64,000 bases of DNA from Diphasiastrum complanatum. Taxonomy: Eukaryota > Streptophyta > Lycopodiopsida > Lycopodiales > Lycopodiaceae. The stretch is from positions 14,574,538 through 14,638,537 of the forward strand of contig CM055100.1 in assembly GCA_029204225.1 (NCBI GenBank), in the 5' to 3' direction. Shown one piece after another: positions 20,907 through 31,812 of the stretch (position 1 is the stretch's first letter; every line of letters starts with the position of its first letter). A program made the translations under genes and the position numbers. Under the pieces are notes generated by a model. That model was not told the origin of the DNA. It ran no database searches and saw nothing but the letters and a program-made list of their open reading frames with translations.

Positions 20907-21835
20907 GTTGCATCGACGCCTCAAACGACACTAGGACTTGAGCAATTTTTCCAAGACTTGCTTAAGTCTAACATTCATCTGACATGAACTTACTAAAAAG
21001 CCAACTTAGAAAACGCAATAAGCCTCTATTAAGACTTAGGAAAACATGAATCCAAACCAATCTAAAAGCCAACTTAGAATCTGTCCCCAAAAGGTAACCA
21101 AAGGCAAAGACAAGTCACTCATGAAAACCCAAGGCACAGTGGTCGCCAAACTGACCAAATGGCATAGCGACAGGGCCTCACATCGTTGACATGGACCCTT
21201 AGGCGCCCACGACACAAAAAGGTTGTAGTAAGGGTCATTCCACTTGGACCAATCCCGGAGGCGAAACCGTAATGGTAATCATCCTCAAGAATCAACTTTA
21301 CTAAATCTGGAAGAGGTTACATTCTACATAGACTTACTGGTCTCGAGGCCACCAACACGTGCTGGACATAATGCCTGCCTCACATTGGTAGAGGGAGCTA
21401 AGACTTGGCAATTGGATTCCTGGCACTGGTTGAGCTACCCAAGTTTTTGTCTGCCGGATTCCCCCTATAGTTTTGGTGTGATTTGGTGTGCCCCCTCTGT
21501 CTTGGAATATAGTGCTTTTTGGTAAAGCACACTTTTCTGGACTTAGTTTTTATTTTGCTAATTAAGCCTGTCAGAATCGGTCTAGTTCCCGAAAATGGGT
21601 CCCGGGAGTCGTTCCGACAAGCAGAATCAACTTGGCTCTTGGACATGGGTCCCAGGAGCTGACTAGGCCATGGCTTGAGCTCCAGAGCTAGCTCATGACT
21701 TGTGACTACTTGACTGGCTCACCACAGTTCGGAGGCTCAGTCCTTGACTTCCTAACTTGCTCTGGGACTTTAGGGAGTGTCACCCCTTAAAGTCTTATAG
21801 GGGACATTGCGTGCACCTGAGTTAGCTTTACAACA
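20907..21835 (-). repeat. Probable 5' LTR of the gypsy element
   Basis: Starts TGTTG next to the primer site; the best candidate for the other end is CAACA at 21831-21835, giving TGTTG/CAACA ends. No second copy exists in the window, so the outer end is tentative. Confidence 0.45.
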
Positions 21836-21843
21836 GATCTAAA

Positions 21844-22090
21844 GTGGCAAACCCGGGATGCGAACGTGCGTCCGGACGCGCGTTCGCATCCGCGTCCGGA
21901 CGAGGACGCAAAAGGGGTGTGTCTGGGTCCTCGGATGCGTCCACTATTTTTTTTTAATTTTTTTTTTTTGATTTTTTGTGTTAAAAAAAAAAACATGGAC
22001 GTGTTCGACTCCACGTCCGGGGGTCGGACGCGTCCGGGTCCGGACGCCGGACGCGGACACAGATTGCCTGCGTCCGGCCCGGACCCTCAT
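21844..22090. repeat. GC-rich CGTCCGG-repeat patch around a T-tract/A-tract core
   Basis: Dense copies of CGTCCGG and GCGTCCGGAC on both sides of a central T-rich stretch (~21950-21975) and an A-run (~21984-21994). The two GC-rich flanks contain partly inverted motifs, so long hairpins are possible. It is an abrupt GC island in AT-rich DNA. Reading frames across it are low-complexity and not taken as genes. Confidence 0.6.
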
Positions 22091-22885
22091 GTCTGCAACA
22101 GATGGTGTATTGGCCACCACCTTCAACCACACCTATCTTACTGAATCTCCTGAAATCCCTTCAGACTACCTCTAGTAGGGTCACCCTCTATTTTAGTTTT
22201 TTAGAGAATGATCAAAATAGATAAATGCAAAGGCATTGGTGCACACAATGTATTTTTTTTTCTCAATTTTAAAAATTCCTACAATCATGGGTTCACCCTC
22301 ACTTTTTTCTCACTACACTTTACCTTTGTTTTATTATGTCAGCTGCTCTTAGGTCGCCCTTGGGATGTCTTTCCAATGAGTTAATATTGCACACAATTTC
22401 TCACTCTTTGGTGCACATTGTCATTTTTTGCACTACTCCTTGTAATTTCATATGCTCATAAAAACTCAACCAAATTATAGAGTCTATATTTTTCCACTTT
22501 GTCCTCTGAATGAGCTCTCTACCAATTGTTTATGGAGAAGAAACGGTTGAAAATAACAAAAATTTACTATTTGTTGAGATTTACACTCTCTTGCTCCAAA
22601 GTAAGTCGTAAATTAGTCCAAATTTCACCAATTTACTTTCTATCAAATGCAAATAGGTTTTAACTATTTTTCACTACTTATTAGCTCCCTATGGAGTGCT
22701 CATGCACCTCCGACAATGCTCTATAGCATACACTCTACTCAAAACTAATTTTCTCCACACAAAGCAATTCTCTTTCCACTTTCACCTCTTGTGAGAGACT
22801 CTCACCTCTTGTGAGAGACTATCTCACCTTAATATAGAGCCAGTGACAAGCCAAACCCAATAAGCAAGCAAACAAGATTGAATGA
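22091..22885. other. No gene seen; probably the leader of an LTR element
   Basis: AT-rich, lies left of the minus-strand primer site at 22886-22897 and so would be the leader of that element. A 21-bp direct duplication (CACCTCTTGTGAGAGACT) is at about 22782-22825. Confidence 0.4.
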
Positions 22886-22897
22886 GCTTTGATACCA
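22886..22897 (-). other. Primer-binding site (minus-strand element G)
   Basis: TGGTATCAAAGC on the minus strand, one change from the consensus, directly abutting TGCCAATA (22898), the presumed LTR end. Confidence 0.55.
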
Positions 22898-23228
<331 letters not shown>

Positions 23229-23298
23229 TCTCAAGCTTTTTTTTGAAGATTTTTAAACTCTGTGGCTCTCTCAAGATTTTTGAACGATAAGGAACTAG

Positions 23299-23699
23299 TG
23301 TTGAAGAGTAATGCCTATTTTACCCCTTTGGCTAAGCACTAGTTAAGTTGTAAGTTGTACATAACTCATGGGGCATGTTGTTAGATAAATACATGGGACC
23401 CCCCTTTTGTAAGTTGAGTAAATTAGTGCAAGTGGCCCACTTGGAAGTAGCTCACTCCTATGGTTGACACCTAGACCTTCTATGCATGTAAAGGAGGTGC
23501 TTGCCTCGAAGGGATTTGGAGGACCCACGCCCTCCTCTCTCTCTCTCTAGCAATTCATTTTTCTTCTAACTTTTGGTGTTGTGAGGTGCTTATGCAATTC
23601 TCCTTGTGTAATGTTTTCCATAGCCAAGTTTCTCAAGCTTTCATAGTTGATCTAGTATTGAAGTCAAGATACTCCATAGCTGGGTCTTGCAAATTATCA
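23299..23699 (+). repeat. 5' LTR of element D (401 bp)
   Basis: TGTTGAAGAG to AAATTATCA. Matches 39342-39750 along its whole length with small indels (for example GGAAG against GGCCAAG). Contains a short CT-rich run near its middle. Confidence 0.92.
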
Positions 23700-23711
23700 T
23701 GGTATGAGGGC
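23700..23711 (+). other. Degenerate primer-binding site (element D)
   Basis: TGGTATGAGGGC, two changes from the initiator Met-tRNA type, directly after the LTR. Confidence 0.7.
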
Positions 23712-23777
23712 AGGTTGTCTAGCCTGTAAGTCTGTGAGTGAGAGAAACTTCAGTGCTCAGATTCTTGAGAAGATTCT

Positions 23778-25787
23778 TGCAACTATTGTGGCAAGTATGG
23801 GCATTTTGCTTTTGAATGCAGGAAGAAGCAAAGTGATTAGAAGAAGGGAAAGAACCAGCAGGGTCACTTTGTTGACAAAGTTGCAGAGGAGGAGCAATCT
23901 GGTGGGCTTGAACTATTCACCACAACCCTATCATCCGAATCCACATTTGGTGGATGGTACATTGATTCTGGAGCCTCAAAGCACATGACACCTCATAGAC
24001 ATTGGTTCAACACCTATGAGGAGACAGGAGATGGTCAGCATGTATGCCTTGGAGATAACTCTACACATGAGGTGAGGGGCAAAGGCACAGTTCCAATGCA
24101 GTTGTCATCAGGTGAGGTGAAGGAAATCAAGAGTGTGTTGCATGTACCAAGGTTGGCTAAGAACTTGCTATCTGTTGGTGCCATTACCAAACAGAACATG
24201 TTGGTAGAGTTTGACGAATCTACGTGTTTGGTAAAAGACAAATATCAAAGCTTCAAGATGGTAGCCAAGGGAATGCAAGAAGGGGGTCTTTACAAGTTTT
24301 ACACAACCATTCCTAACCAAGAGGCCTTGTCAGCAGGGGATACTAATCGGGACAAGCTTTGGCATGAGAGATATGGTCATTTGAGCTATAAAAGTTTGCA
24401 AGTTTTGAACAAGCACAACATGGTAGTAGATCTTCCTAGCATTAAGTCTTCTTCAGATACATGTGAGGCTTGTGCACTAGAAAAGCAACAGAGGAAAAAG
24501 TTTCCAAAGGAGAAAGCTACCAGGGCCAAGGGCATTCTTGAGCTTGTGCATTCAGATTTATGCGGTCCCATGCAGGTCAAATCAGCAGGGGGGGGGCATA
24601 CTATCTCATGACCTTCATAGATGATTTCTCACGGAAGGTATGGGTCTATTTTCTGAAGCTGAAATCTAAAGCGTTCAAATACTTCAAACAGTGGAAAGCT
24701 TTGTGGAAAACCACACAGGGAAGAGGTTAAAGACTCTCAGGTCAAATAAGGGTGGTGAGTATATTTCTAATGAGTTCAAAGATATTTGCAAAGCATGTGG
24801 GATAAAGAGAAAGTTTACTGCTCCACATACACTGCAGCAGAATGGCATGGCTGAGCGGAAAGATAGGTCTATAGTTGAGTGTGCGAGGAGCATGCTCAAG
24901 GCAAAGGGATTGCCAAATTCCTTTTGGGCGGAAGCGGTAGCAACTGCTGTTCTTCTATTGAATAGAAGTCCAACCAAAGCAGTTGAAGGAATCACACCAG
25001 AAGAAGCATATAGTGGCAACAAGCCCAAATGGACAGCCTACGAGTATTTGGGTGTACAATATATGCACATATACCAAAGGACTTGCGGAAGAAACTTGAT
25101 GCAAAATCCGTGAAGTGTATCTTCCTTGGATATAGTGAAGGTGAGAAAGCCTATGTGCTATATGATCTCGAACAAGAAAAAGATCCTAAGTCGAGATGTC
25201 ATTTTTGATGAAGAGCATTCACCCAAGATACAGGAACAGGAGAAGGATGGAACTATTGAGTTCATACCCTTGATTGATTCCACGTATGAGGATCCTAGTC
25301 AAGAGTCCTGTGAGCCTCAAGTGCAAGAGCAACAACAGGAAATCGAACATACTAGTTCAAGACCTCGTTTTGGCCAAGTACCAGAAGCCAAAGTTGGGGA
25401 CAAACGGAAGACTAAGACAGTACCATGGGATACGTGGTCACCATCCACATCACCTACTGCTAGGAAAAAGCTACCTAGGTGGTATTGGGAAACAATCAAA
25501 GAAGGTCAAATGATGGAAGAAGGAGAGAGCAGTGAACATGATGTCAGAAGATCTCTTAGGTCTCATGAGAGACAAGAGACTAACTTTGCTCTTATGTCCA
25601 CTATTCTGAATGCAGATGAGCCACAGTTCTTTCACGAAGCCATGAACGAAAAGGTATGGCAACATGCCATGCAGGAGGAGTACGACTCCATTGTCAAGAA
25701 TGACACATGGGAGCTCACTACATTGCCAGAATGGAAGCAACCAATAGATTGCAAGTGGGTCTATAAGACCAAGTTTCATGCCAATGG
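23778..25787 (+). pseudogene. Copia pol pseudogene, first part: zinc knuckle to start of RT (element D)
   Basis: Zinc knuckle CNYCGKYGHFAFEC (23778-23819), in-frame TAG shortly after, protease GGWYIDSGASKHM, pre-integrase VLHVPRLAKNLLSVG, integrase zinc site (WHERYGHLSYK, CEAC), HSDLCGP. Frameshifts lie at a run of nine G near 24590, near 24705 (resuming ENHTGKRLKTLRSNKGGEY) and near 25050-25115. Then DVIFDEEH, a linker with RRSLRSHERQ, and reverse transcriptase start WELTTLPEWKQPIDCKWVYK up to KFHANG, where element E interrupts. Clearly dead. Confidence 0.88.
25783..25787 (+). repeat. Target-site duplicate AATGG of element E (left copy)
   Basis: AATGG here and at 37964-37968 flanks element E. 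Joining the flanks through one copy restores the codons for the RT stretch H-A-N-G-T-V-D-K-Y-K of element D. Confidence 0.9.
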
Positions 25788-26061
25788 AGTTAGAATTAAA
25801 GTAGAATCACTGTGCTACTGTATTGTGGGTCCTATCAGTGGATAAGGATCAGTTGGCCTCGCCACGAGGCAAGTCGATGGGACATGCGTCCCGCCAACGA
25901 CAACCTAGGTCATGCATGGGTTGCTTGAGTGAACAACTATATGTACAGTGTAATTTCGTTTTGAGAAATACAGTTGCTATGTAAGCTTGTTGTGGAGAGT
26001 GTTTTCTGTCTGTGTTACTGTGTAGCATGATCTGTGTTCCTGTGCAAAGCAAATTATAAGT
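25788..26061 (+). repeat. 5' LTR of element E (274 bp), ends AG...GT
   Basis: Starts AGTTAGAATT and ends AATTATAAGT, abutting the primer site. The 3' LTR starts identically and ends AATTCTAAGT. Both ends are fixed by the target duplicates and equal LTR lengths, so the termini are AG and GT rather than TG and CA. Confidence 0.85.
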
Positions 26062-26073
26062 TGATATCAGAGC
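26062..26073 (+). other. Primer-binding site (element E)
   Basis: TGATATCAGAGC, one change from the consensus, directly after the LTR. Confidence 0.75.
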
Positions 26074-27146
26074 CGTACAGGGAGTGTACACAGTACATCA
26101 TCGCCGTTGAAGAGAGCTTCAAGAGAATTGTATTCTGAGAGTTTGAGGTTTACAGCGGGTTGAAGACGGAAGGAGAAACACTGGTGCAGAGAGTTTAACA
26201 CACAGAAGCTTGGTAAGTCTGAGATTGTGTGAGGATTCAGAGACAAGGATTGTTGGCTGAATCAAAACCTCCACAAACGGAATTTTGAAATTCTGAAGCA
26301 GGCTATTCGGTGTTTGCAGTCAGTATGCAATCAATCGGACACCGTTTGACAAACGGTGTGAAGCTTCAGCTTTCCAGTAGTAGGACGACCTTAGAGCAAT
26401 TGATCTGGCCAGCCAGAGAGCTGTGAAAAGCAAGCCAAGTTCAAGGCTGTTAGAAAAACCCTGGTCTAGGGTTTGGAAGCCAAAAAAAAAAACAAAGTTT
26501 TCTCTCTATTCTAAACTATTTTTTGAGCTGTAAAAGCACACAGGAGGGCGCCTAGCAGTGCGAGCCTGATCAGGAGTGGCCGTGGACAGCCGCGACTCAA
26601 GGAGAGAGAGATTGTTGAAAAATCCTCAAGGGAGCCATAGTTGAAAAACTTAGGAGGAGGAAGAGCCCACAGGCAGATCGCGTGCGGTGGAGAGAGCTGG
26701 GTTCCTAGCGTTTCGGAGTGAGTAGTGCTTGTAGGCGCGTGGATCAACGCACAAAAGCATCTAGGATCGTAGGATGAGTCCCTATGAAGATCAATGATTG
26801 AGATCATGCTTTTTGAAAGCAGTGTGAGCCTTTGGATCGGAATAAGCCATTAGATGGCAAGTCAAGGGGCTGTGAAAGCTTGAAGGGCAATTGGGCCTTC
26901 AATTTCATTAAAAATTTTCATACTGAAATGGGAGTTGGGTCCCTTCACAAGTGAAGAGTGAAGTTTTTTCAAGGTGAAGAAACAATTCAAAAACAAAGAA
27001 AATCCCTATTTTTGGGTCCTTTGCCCGTTTTGACCCAAATGAAAGGCTATAACTTCCAAATGAAGGGCACCCAGACTGTACCTGCAAGTACGGTACAACA
27101 AAACAGAGTGATTGCAGTGGAGAAAGTGTTCGGAGTGCGTCAAAAG
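26074..27146 (+). other. 5' leader of element E, first part
   Basis: No conserved domain. Contains CCCTGGTCTAGGGTTTGG and, near 26883-26935, a block (GAAGGGCA ... TTCATTAAAAATTTTCA) also found in the leader of LTR H near 43637-43690. It continues after element F at 33312-33530. Confidence 0.6.
27142..27146 (+). repeat. Target-site duplicate AAAAG of element F (left copy)
   Basis: AAAAG here and at 33307-33311 flanks element F exactly. Confidence 0.9.
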
Positions 27147-27829
27147 TGTAAAAATTACAGCAAATAAGGATCCTAAAACACTTGAAATGATGAGGGAAAC
27201 AATAGATTATGATTTCATAAGATTAGCACAAGTTGAACCATCAAAATCCATCAAAAATCTATGCTTGAACCTCACTAAATGGCCCAAATCCTTGAAGAAG
27301 GCTTCACACGTGTGAAAGTACGGCCTCCCACAGTCTGAGTACTGTACACCAGACCTACATTCAATCCTATAATCATTAGTAATCACAAGTACTCAAACAA
27401 TTATGAACATAGAGAGCAATTGCACCATTATGAGAGAAAAAAACATGAAATTGCTTGATTAATTTTGGTGAGATATCATCACCTATATATACATGATCCA
27501 TCACGGTTTTGGGCAGGTATGAGTAGCCCTAAACCTATCCCTAATGCTAATTTTGGTGGATCTTTCATCCCTACCAAGTTAGGGTTGGAATCTTGGAGAT
27601 CCCTCAACAATGCAAAAATTACCAAAAATAGTCCCTATTTTTTCTCCCTTGTATCTAAGCATAATTTGGACTCATTCCAAAGGTTCTAACACTTAGGTCT
27701 ACTTGAGAACATCCTTATGAATGGAATCCTATGCTATTTGGCACGTGTGACAAGCCACATCATTACCATCTAACTATTTACAAGTCAAATGACCAAAACT
27801 AGTCAAGCTAGAATTGTGAATTTTTAACA
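27147..27829 (-). repeat. 3' LTR of element F (683 bp)
   Basis: Plus-strand reading TGTAAAAATT to AATTTTTAACA. TATA-like TATATATA at 27484-27491 and G-boxes at 27307-27312 and 27742-27747. A 74-codon frame repeated in both LTRs is not a gene. Confidence 0.95.
27303..27316. promoter_or_regulatory. 14-bp palindromic G-box in 3' LTR of element F
   Basis: TTCACACGTGTGAA, identical to the palindrome in LTR A. It lies about 168 bases downstream of the TATA-like box in the transcription direction, so in the transcribed part of the LTR. Followed by GTACGGCC, a motif also seen near the G-box of LTR I. Confidence 0.5.
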
Positions 27830-27840
27830 CTCCTCCTCAC
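27830..27840 (-). other. Polypurine tract (element F)
   Basis: Minus-strand GTGAGGAGGAG directly before the 3' LTR, just downstream of the gag-pol stop. Confidence 0.8.
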
Positions 27841-27843
27841 TAT

Positions 27844-30800
27844 CTAGCTTGGTTCAATCATTGCTTTACTAATCACTCCAAGTGATGATCTGAACTTCAT
27901 AAAAGGTGTCTTTTGAAGTGGTTTAATAAGTAGATCAGCTACACATTCATTGCTTGGAACATGCTCCAAAGCAATCTCCTTGGCTTGCACCATTTCTCTC
28001 ACAAAGTGATGGCATATCTCAATGTGCTTAGATCTTGCATGGAAGATTGGGTTAGATGCAAGGTGTTGGGCTGATATACTGTCATTGTAGATGATTGGTG
28101 CCTCCTCTGAATCCATGATCTTTAGTTCCACCAATAATCTCTTGATCCAAAGTACCTCCTTTGTAGTGGTTGTCAAAGCTTTGTACTCGGCCTCGGTTGA
28201 AGATAGAGATATAGTTTCTTGCTTTTTTGAAAGCCATGAAACCACACCTTCTCCTATGAAAGTTGAATAGGCACTTGTTGATTTCCTATCCCTCTTGTCC
28301 CCTGAAAAATCTGAATCACTAAATGCATGAAGGTTAATCACATCTCCTCTATATAGAATCCCAAAATCCAATGTACCCGAGATGTATCTTAGAATCCTCT
28401 TAGCCTTTTTCCAATGGATATTCAATGGCTTTTGCATGGATTGGCTCAACCTACATACACTAAAGCTAAGATCTGGTCTAGTTATAGTGATCCACATTAA
28501 GGAACCTATAAGTTGCCTAAACAAAGTGATGTCCATGAAGGATCTTTCATCATCTTCATTTGGCACTTTTACATCTTGCTCCATTGGTGTGTCAACACTT
28601 TTGCATACTTCCATCTTAAACTTCTTCAAAAGACTTTGAGCATAGTTTACTTGACTTATAAAGATAAAATCAGACCCTCTAAGTACTTCTATGCCTAAGA
28701 TGAAGTGAAGACACCCTAGATCTACCATCTTGAACTCTAAGGATAGATCTATCTTGATTTTTTCAATACCATCAACAATATTTCCACTAATGATGATGTC
28801 ATCTACATAAATGAGTAAAAGTACAATACCAACATCATCAAACTTAATGTAAAGAGTGGGATCATATTCACTTTGAACAAAAGAAAGTGAAATAAGATAG
28901 CAATGTAGTCTTGAATTCCAAGATCTCGAGGCTTGCTTCAAGCCATAGATGCTTCTTTGGAGATGGCATACTTTGTTCTCCATTCCATGCTTGATGAACC
29001 CTTGTGGCTGCTCCATATAGATATCCTCTTCCAAAAAACCATTCAAGAAAGAATTAGAGACATCCATTTGACATAGAATCCATCCAAAATGTGATGCAAG
29101 TGCAATGATTAGTCTTATTTTGACCATCTTGGCCACGGGTGCAAAAGTTTCCTCATAGTCTATCCCTCTCTCTTGAGCATAACCTTTTGCAACTAATCTT
29201 GCTTTATGTTTGTTAACACTCCCATTTGCATTCAACTTAAGCTTGAAGACCCACTTGCATCCTATTACATTCCTTTGAGGTCTCTCAACAAGCAACCAAG
29301 TTTCATTCTCAATCAAGGCATCATACTCATCCAACATAGCTTTATACCATTCTTTGGAGTTCAATGCATCTTCAACATTAGACGGTTCTTCAAAACTAGA
29401 TAAAGCATAAGAAGTGGATGAGATACCCTCAACTTGCTGTCCTTTGCCTTGATATGTGAGCCTTGATGGCTCCACTTTTGCCCTTGAAGATCTCCTTGGT
29501 GTGATAGGTGGGTTTGGTGCTTGCTCCTCCATGAGCTCCTCCTCAAAACCAAGATCTTGCTCCTCGGCCATCTTCTTCTTGATTGTTGGAGCACTTGAGC
29601 CTTCTTCAAGCATATGCATATGATGTTCATCAAAGATGACATCCCTTGAAACAACAAATTTGTTCAAGGATGGGAGATAGACTTTGTAGCCCTTGCTTGA
29701 GCTTGCATATCCAAGCATGATCCCTCTTGTGGAAGATGGATCCTCCTTGGTTCTTGTTTCCAATGGCACATGCACATAACATATACACCCAAAAACTTTC
29801 AAGTGATTAAGATTGGGTTTCTTTCCATACAACATCTCATAAGGAGTTTTGCCTTCAATTGCTTTGCAAGACACCCAATTCATCAAGTAGTTTGCACATA
29901 CAAGAGACTCACCCCAAAAGGATTTGGGCAAACAAGCATCTAATCTTAAAGCCTTAGAACATTCACATAATGTTCTATTCCTTCTTTCAGCAACTCCATT
30001 TTCTTGAGGAGTGTAAGGACAAGAAGTCTCTTTCTTGATCCCTTCCTCCTCACAAAAGGCCTTGAACTCATTGGAGATGAATTGTCCACCATTGTCACTT
30101 CTAAGAATCTTGATGCTATGATTATGATGCTTTTCCACAAACAACTTGAACTTTACAAAAGTATCAAATACTTGAGACTTTAATGAAAGTAAGAACACCC
30201 AACAATATCTTGAGTAGTCATCAATGAAGGTTAAAAACATGGATGAACCTCCATTAGATTTGGTGCTAGCAATGTGCACATCCGAGTGTAATAGTTCAAG
30301 AGGATGAGATGACTTTGTGATGGAGTTAGGAAACACCTTCTTATGTGCCTTGGATAAGGCACAAACTTCACAAACCTTGTCTTCCTTCCCAATAGACCTT
30401 AGTAGGCCTAAAGCATACTCCTCCTTGATCATAGCCTCCATGGAACCCGAGTTGACATGTCCAAGTCTTTTGTGCCATAAAGTAAAAGTAGATATCTTGC
30501 TCTTCTCGGCCAACATGACAACATTAGTATCCACAAATGCATCCAACTTATAAAGTTTGCCAAGTCTAGTGCCCTTAGCCACTATCTTACCCTTCTTCTT
30601 GATGAAACATTCATTTGAAGCAAAGTCAACATTGAAACCATTGTCTACCATTTGGCCAACACTTAGTAGATTCTTTGTTATTGTAGGAATGTACAAAACA
30701 CCTTCTATGTTGATCTTTTTGGAAGATCCTAAGCAAAGGGGAATGCTACCAACTCCTTCAATCTTACAAGCTTCATCATTTGCTGTATAGATAGACTTTA

Positions 30801-31812
30801 TAGGTCCATCATAAGATAAGAGAGAAGAGAAAAACTCCCTTTTACTAGTCATGTGTGAACTAGCACCCAAGTCAATCCACCAAGGATCTTCTCCTTTGAA
30901 GCTTGTTGAAGAAAATATGGACATCATGAGAGAGTCCTCATGTGAACTCTCCTCCTCCTCCTCTTTGCTCATGTTGGCTTGGCTTTGATCTTGCTTCCTC
31001 TTGAAGCATTCCGAGGCATAATGCCCCATCTTGCTACAATAGTAGCACTTCACCTTTGATTTGTCCTTCTTGACTTTGGTGGTTGATGGAGATGCCTTTG
31101 GGGGTCCTTCTTGATCCTCAAGCTTTGTAGACTTCTTGAATGTTGATCCTTTGGCTTTGGACTTGCCTTTGCCTTTGGTGAAGAGAGCTTGGTCATCTCC
31201 ACCTTGGATGGAAAGCCTATCCATCCTCTCTTGCATTTGGCTCCTTCTTGATTCCTCGGCCATGAGTGTGCCTTGGAGTTCTTCAAGTATGGGTAGCTTA
31301 CCCATAATTGCATATCCCTGAACCAAATTGTCAAATTCAAAGCTTAGTCCATTCAATATGAGTTGAACAAGCTCTTCATCCTTGATAGGGTCACCTATAA
31401 AGGCTAGCTCTTTGTTCAATTCCTTTACTCTTAGGACAAAAGTATGTGCACTCTCTCCTTTCTTTTGATAGCTTCTATAGATTTGATTCTTCAAAGCTAA
31501 CATTCTAGTTTGGTTCTTGGATTCATAGACCTTTTGCAAAGTCTCCCAAGCATCTTGAGCTGAAGTGCAATCTCCTACCTCTCTTAAGAGTTCATTTGCA
31601 ACATTCATTTTTATGCAATGTAGTGCAACATTGCACCTCTTGATGTATTTGGCTTTTTCTTGAGGATGAATAGGTTCACCCTCCTTACCATTTACAATTT
31701 CCATCAGATCTTGCATGATCATGATAGATTCCATTCTAACTTTCCATATGGAATAGTTAGTTTTGTTGAGCCTTTCATTAGTATCCAAAAGATATGCATT
31801 TATAGATGCCAT
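27844..31812 (-). CDS. Copia gag-pol polyprotein, 1,322 residues, intact frame (element F)
   Basis: One ATG-to-stop frame. Gag about 1-250; zinc knuckle C256-C259-H264-C269; protease active site at 314-317, reading D-L-G-A. Integrase: H447/H452 and C481/C484 zinc site, acidic residues D511, D573, E609. Reverse transcriptase about 835-1080 with Y-V-D-D at 1002-1005. RNase H from about 1160 (SDSDFSGD, SSTEAEYKAL). The length is normal for plant copia. All landmarks are present, but leucine replaces the serine next to the catalytic aspartate of the protease (codon TTG, 30870-30868; one C-to-T change from TCG), which may impair polyprotein processing. Elements A and D keep D-S-G-A. Confidence 0.95.
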   Translation of the reverse strand: MASINAYLLDTNERLNKTNYSIWKVRMESIMIMQDLMEIVNGKEGEPIHPQEKAKYIKRCNVALHCIKMNVANELLREVGDCTSAQDAWETLQKVYESKNQTRMLALKNQIYRSYQKKGESAHTFVLRVKELNKELAFIGDPIKDEELVQLILNGLSFEFDNLVQGYAIMGKLPILEELQGTLMAEESRRSQMQERMDRLSIQGGDDQALFTKGKGKSKAKGSTFKKSTKLEDQEGPPKASPSTTKVKKDKSKVKCYYCSKMGHYASECFKRKQDQSQANMSKEEEEESSHEDSLMMSIFSSTSFKGEDPWWIDLGASSHMTSKREFFSSLLSYDGPIKSIYTANDEACKIEGVGSIPLCLGSSKKINIEGVLYIPTITKNLLSVGQMVDNGFNVDFASNECFIKKKGKIVAKGTRLGKLYKLDAFVDTNVVMLAEKSKISTFTLWHKRLGHVNSGSMEAMIKEEYALGLLRSIGKEDKVCEVCALSKAHKKVFPNSITKSSHPLELLHSDVHIASTKSNGGSSMFLTFIDDYSRYCWVFLLSLKSQVFDTFVKFKLFVEKHHNHSIKILRSDNGGQFISNEFKAFCEEEGIKKETSCPYTPQENGVAERRNRTLCECSKALRLDACLPKSFWGESLVCANYLMNWVSCKAIEGKTPYEMLYGKKPNLNHLKVFGCICYVHVPLETRTKEDPSSTRGIMLGYASSSKGYKVYLPSLNKFVVSRDVIFDEHHMHMLEEGSSAPTIKKKMAEEQDLGFEEELMEEQAPNPPITPRRSSRAKVEPSRLTYQGKGQQVEGISSTSYALSSFEEPSNVEDALNSKEWYKAMLDEYDALIENETWLLVERPQRNVIGCKWVFKLKLNANGSVNKHKARLVAKGYAQERGIDYEETFAPVAKMVKIRLIIALASHFGWILCQMDVSNSFLNGFLEEDIYMEQPQGFIKHGMENKVCHLQRSIYGLKQASRSWNSRLHCYLISLSFVQSEYDPTLYIKFDDVGIVLLLIYVDDIIISGNIVDGIEKIKIDLSLEFKMVDLGCLHFILGIEVLRGSDFIFISQVNYAQSLLKKFKMEVCKSVDTPMEQDVKVPNEDDERSFMDITLFRQLIGSLMWITITRPDLSFSVCRLSQSMQKPLNIHWKKAKRILRYISGTLDFGILYRGDVINLHAFSDSDFSGDKRDRKSTSAYSTFIGEGVVSWLSKKQETISLSSTEAEYKALTTTTKEVLWIKRLLVELKIMDSEEAPIIYNDSISAQHLASNPIFHARSKHIEICHHFVREMVQAKEIALEHVPSNECVADLLIKPLQKTPFMKFRSSLGVISKAMIEPS

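Noticed and set aside
21866-22175. Overlapping frames in the GC-rich patch
   Set aside because: Open because of GC-rich simple motifs; no domain and low-complexity composition.
27465-27689. 74-codon plus-strand frame, repeated identically at 32942-33166
   Set aside because: Both copies lie in the LTRs of element F; identity reflects the LTR pair, not a gene family.
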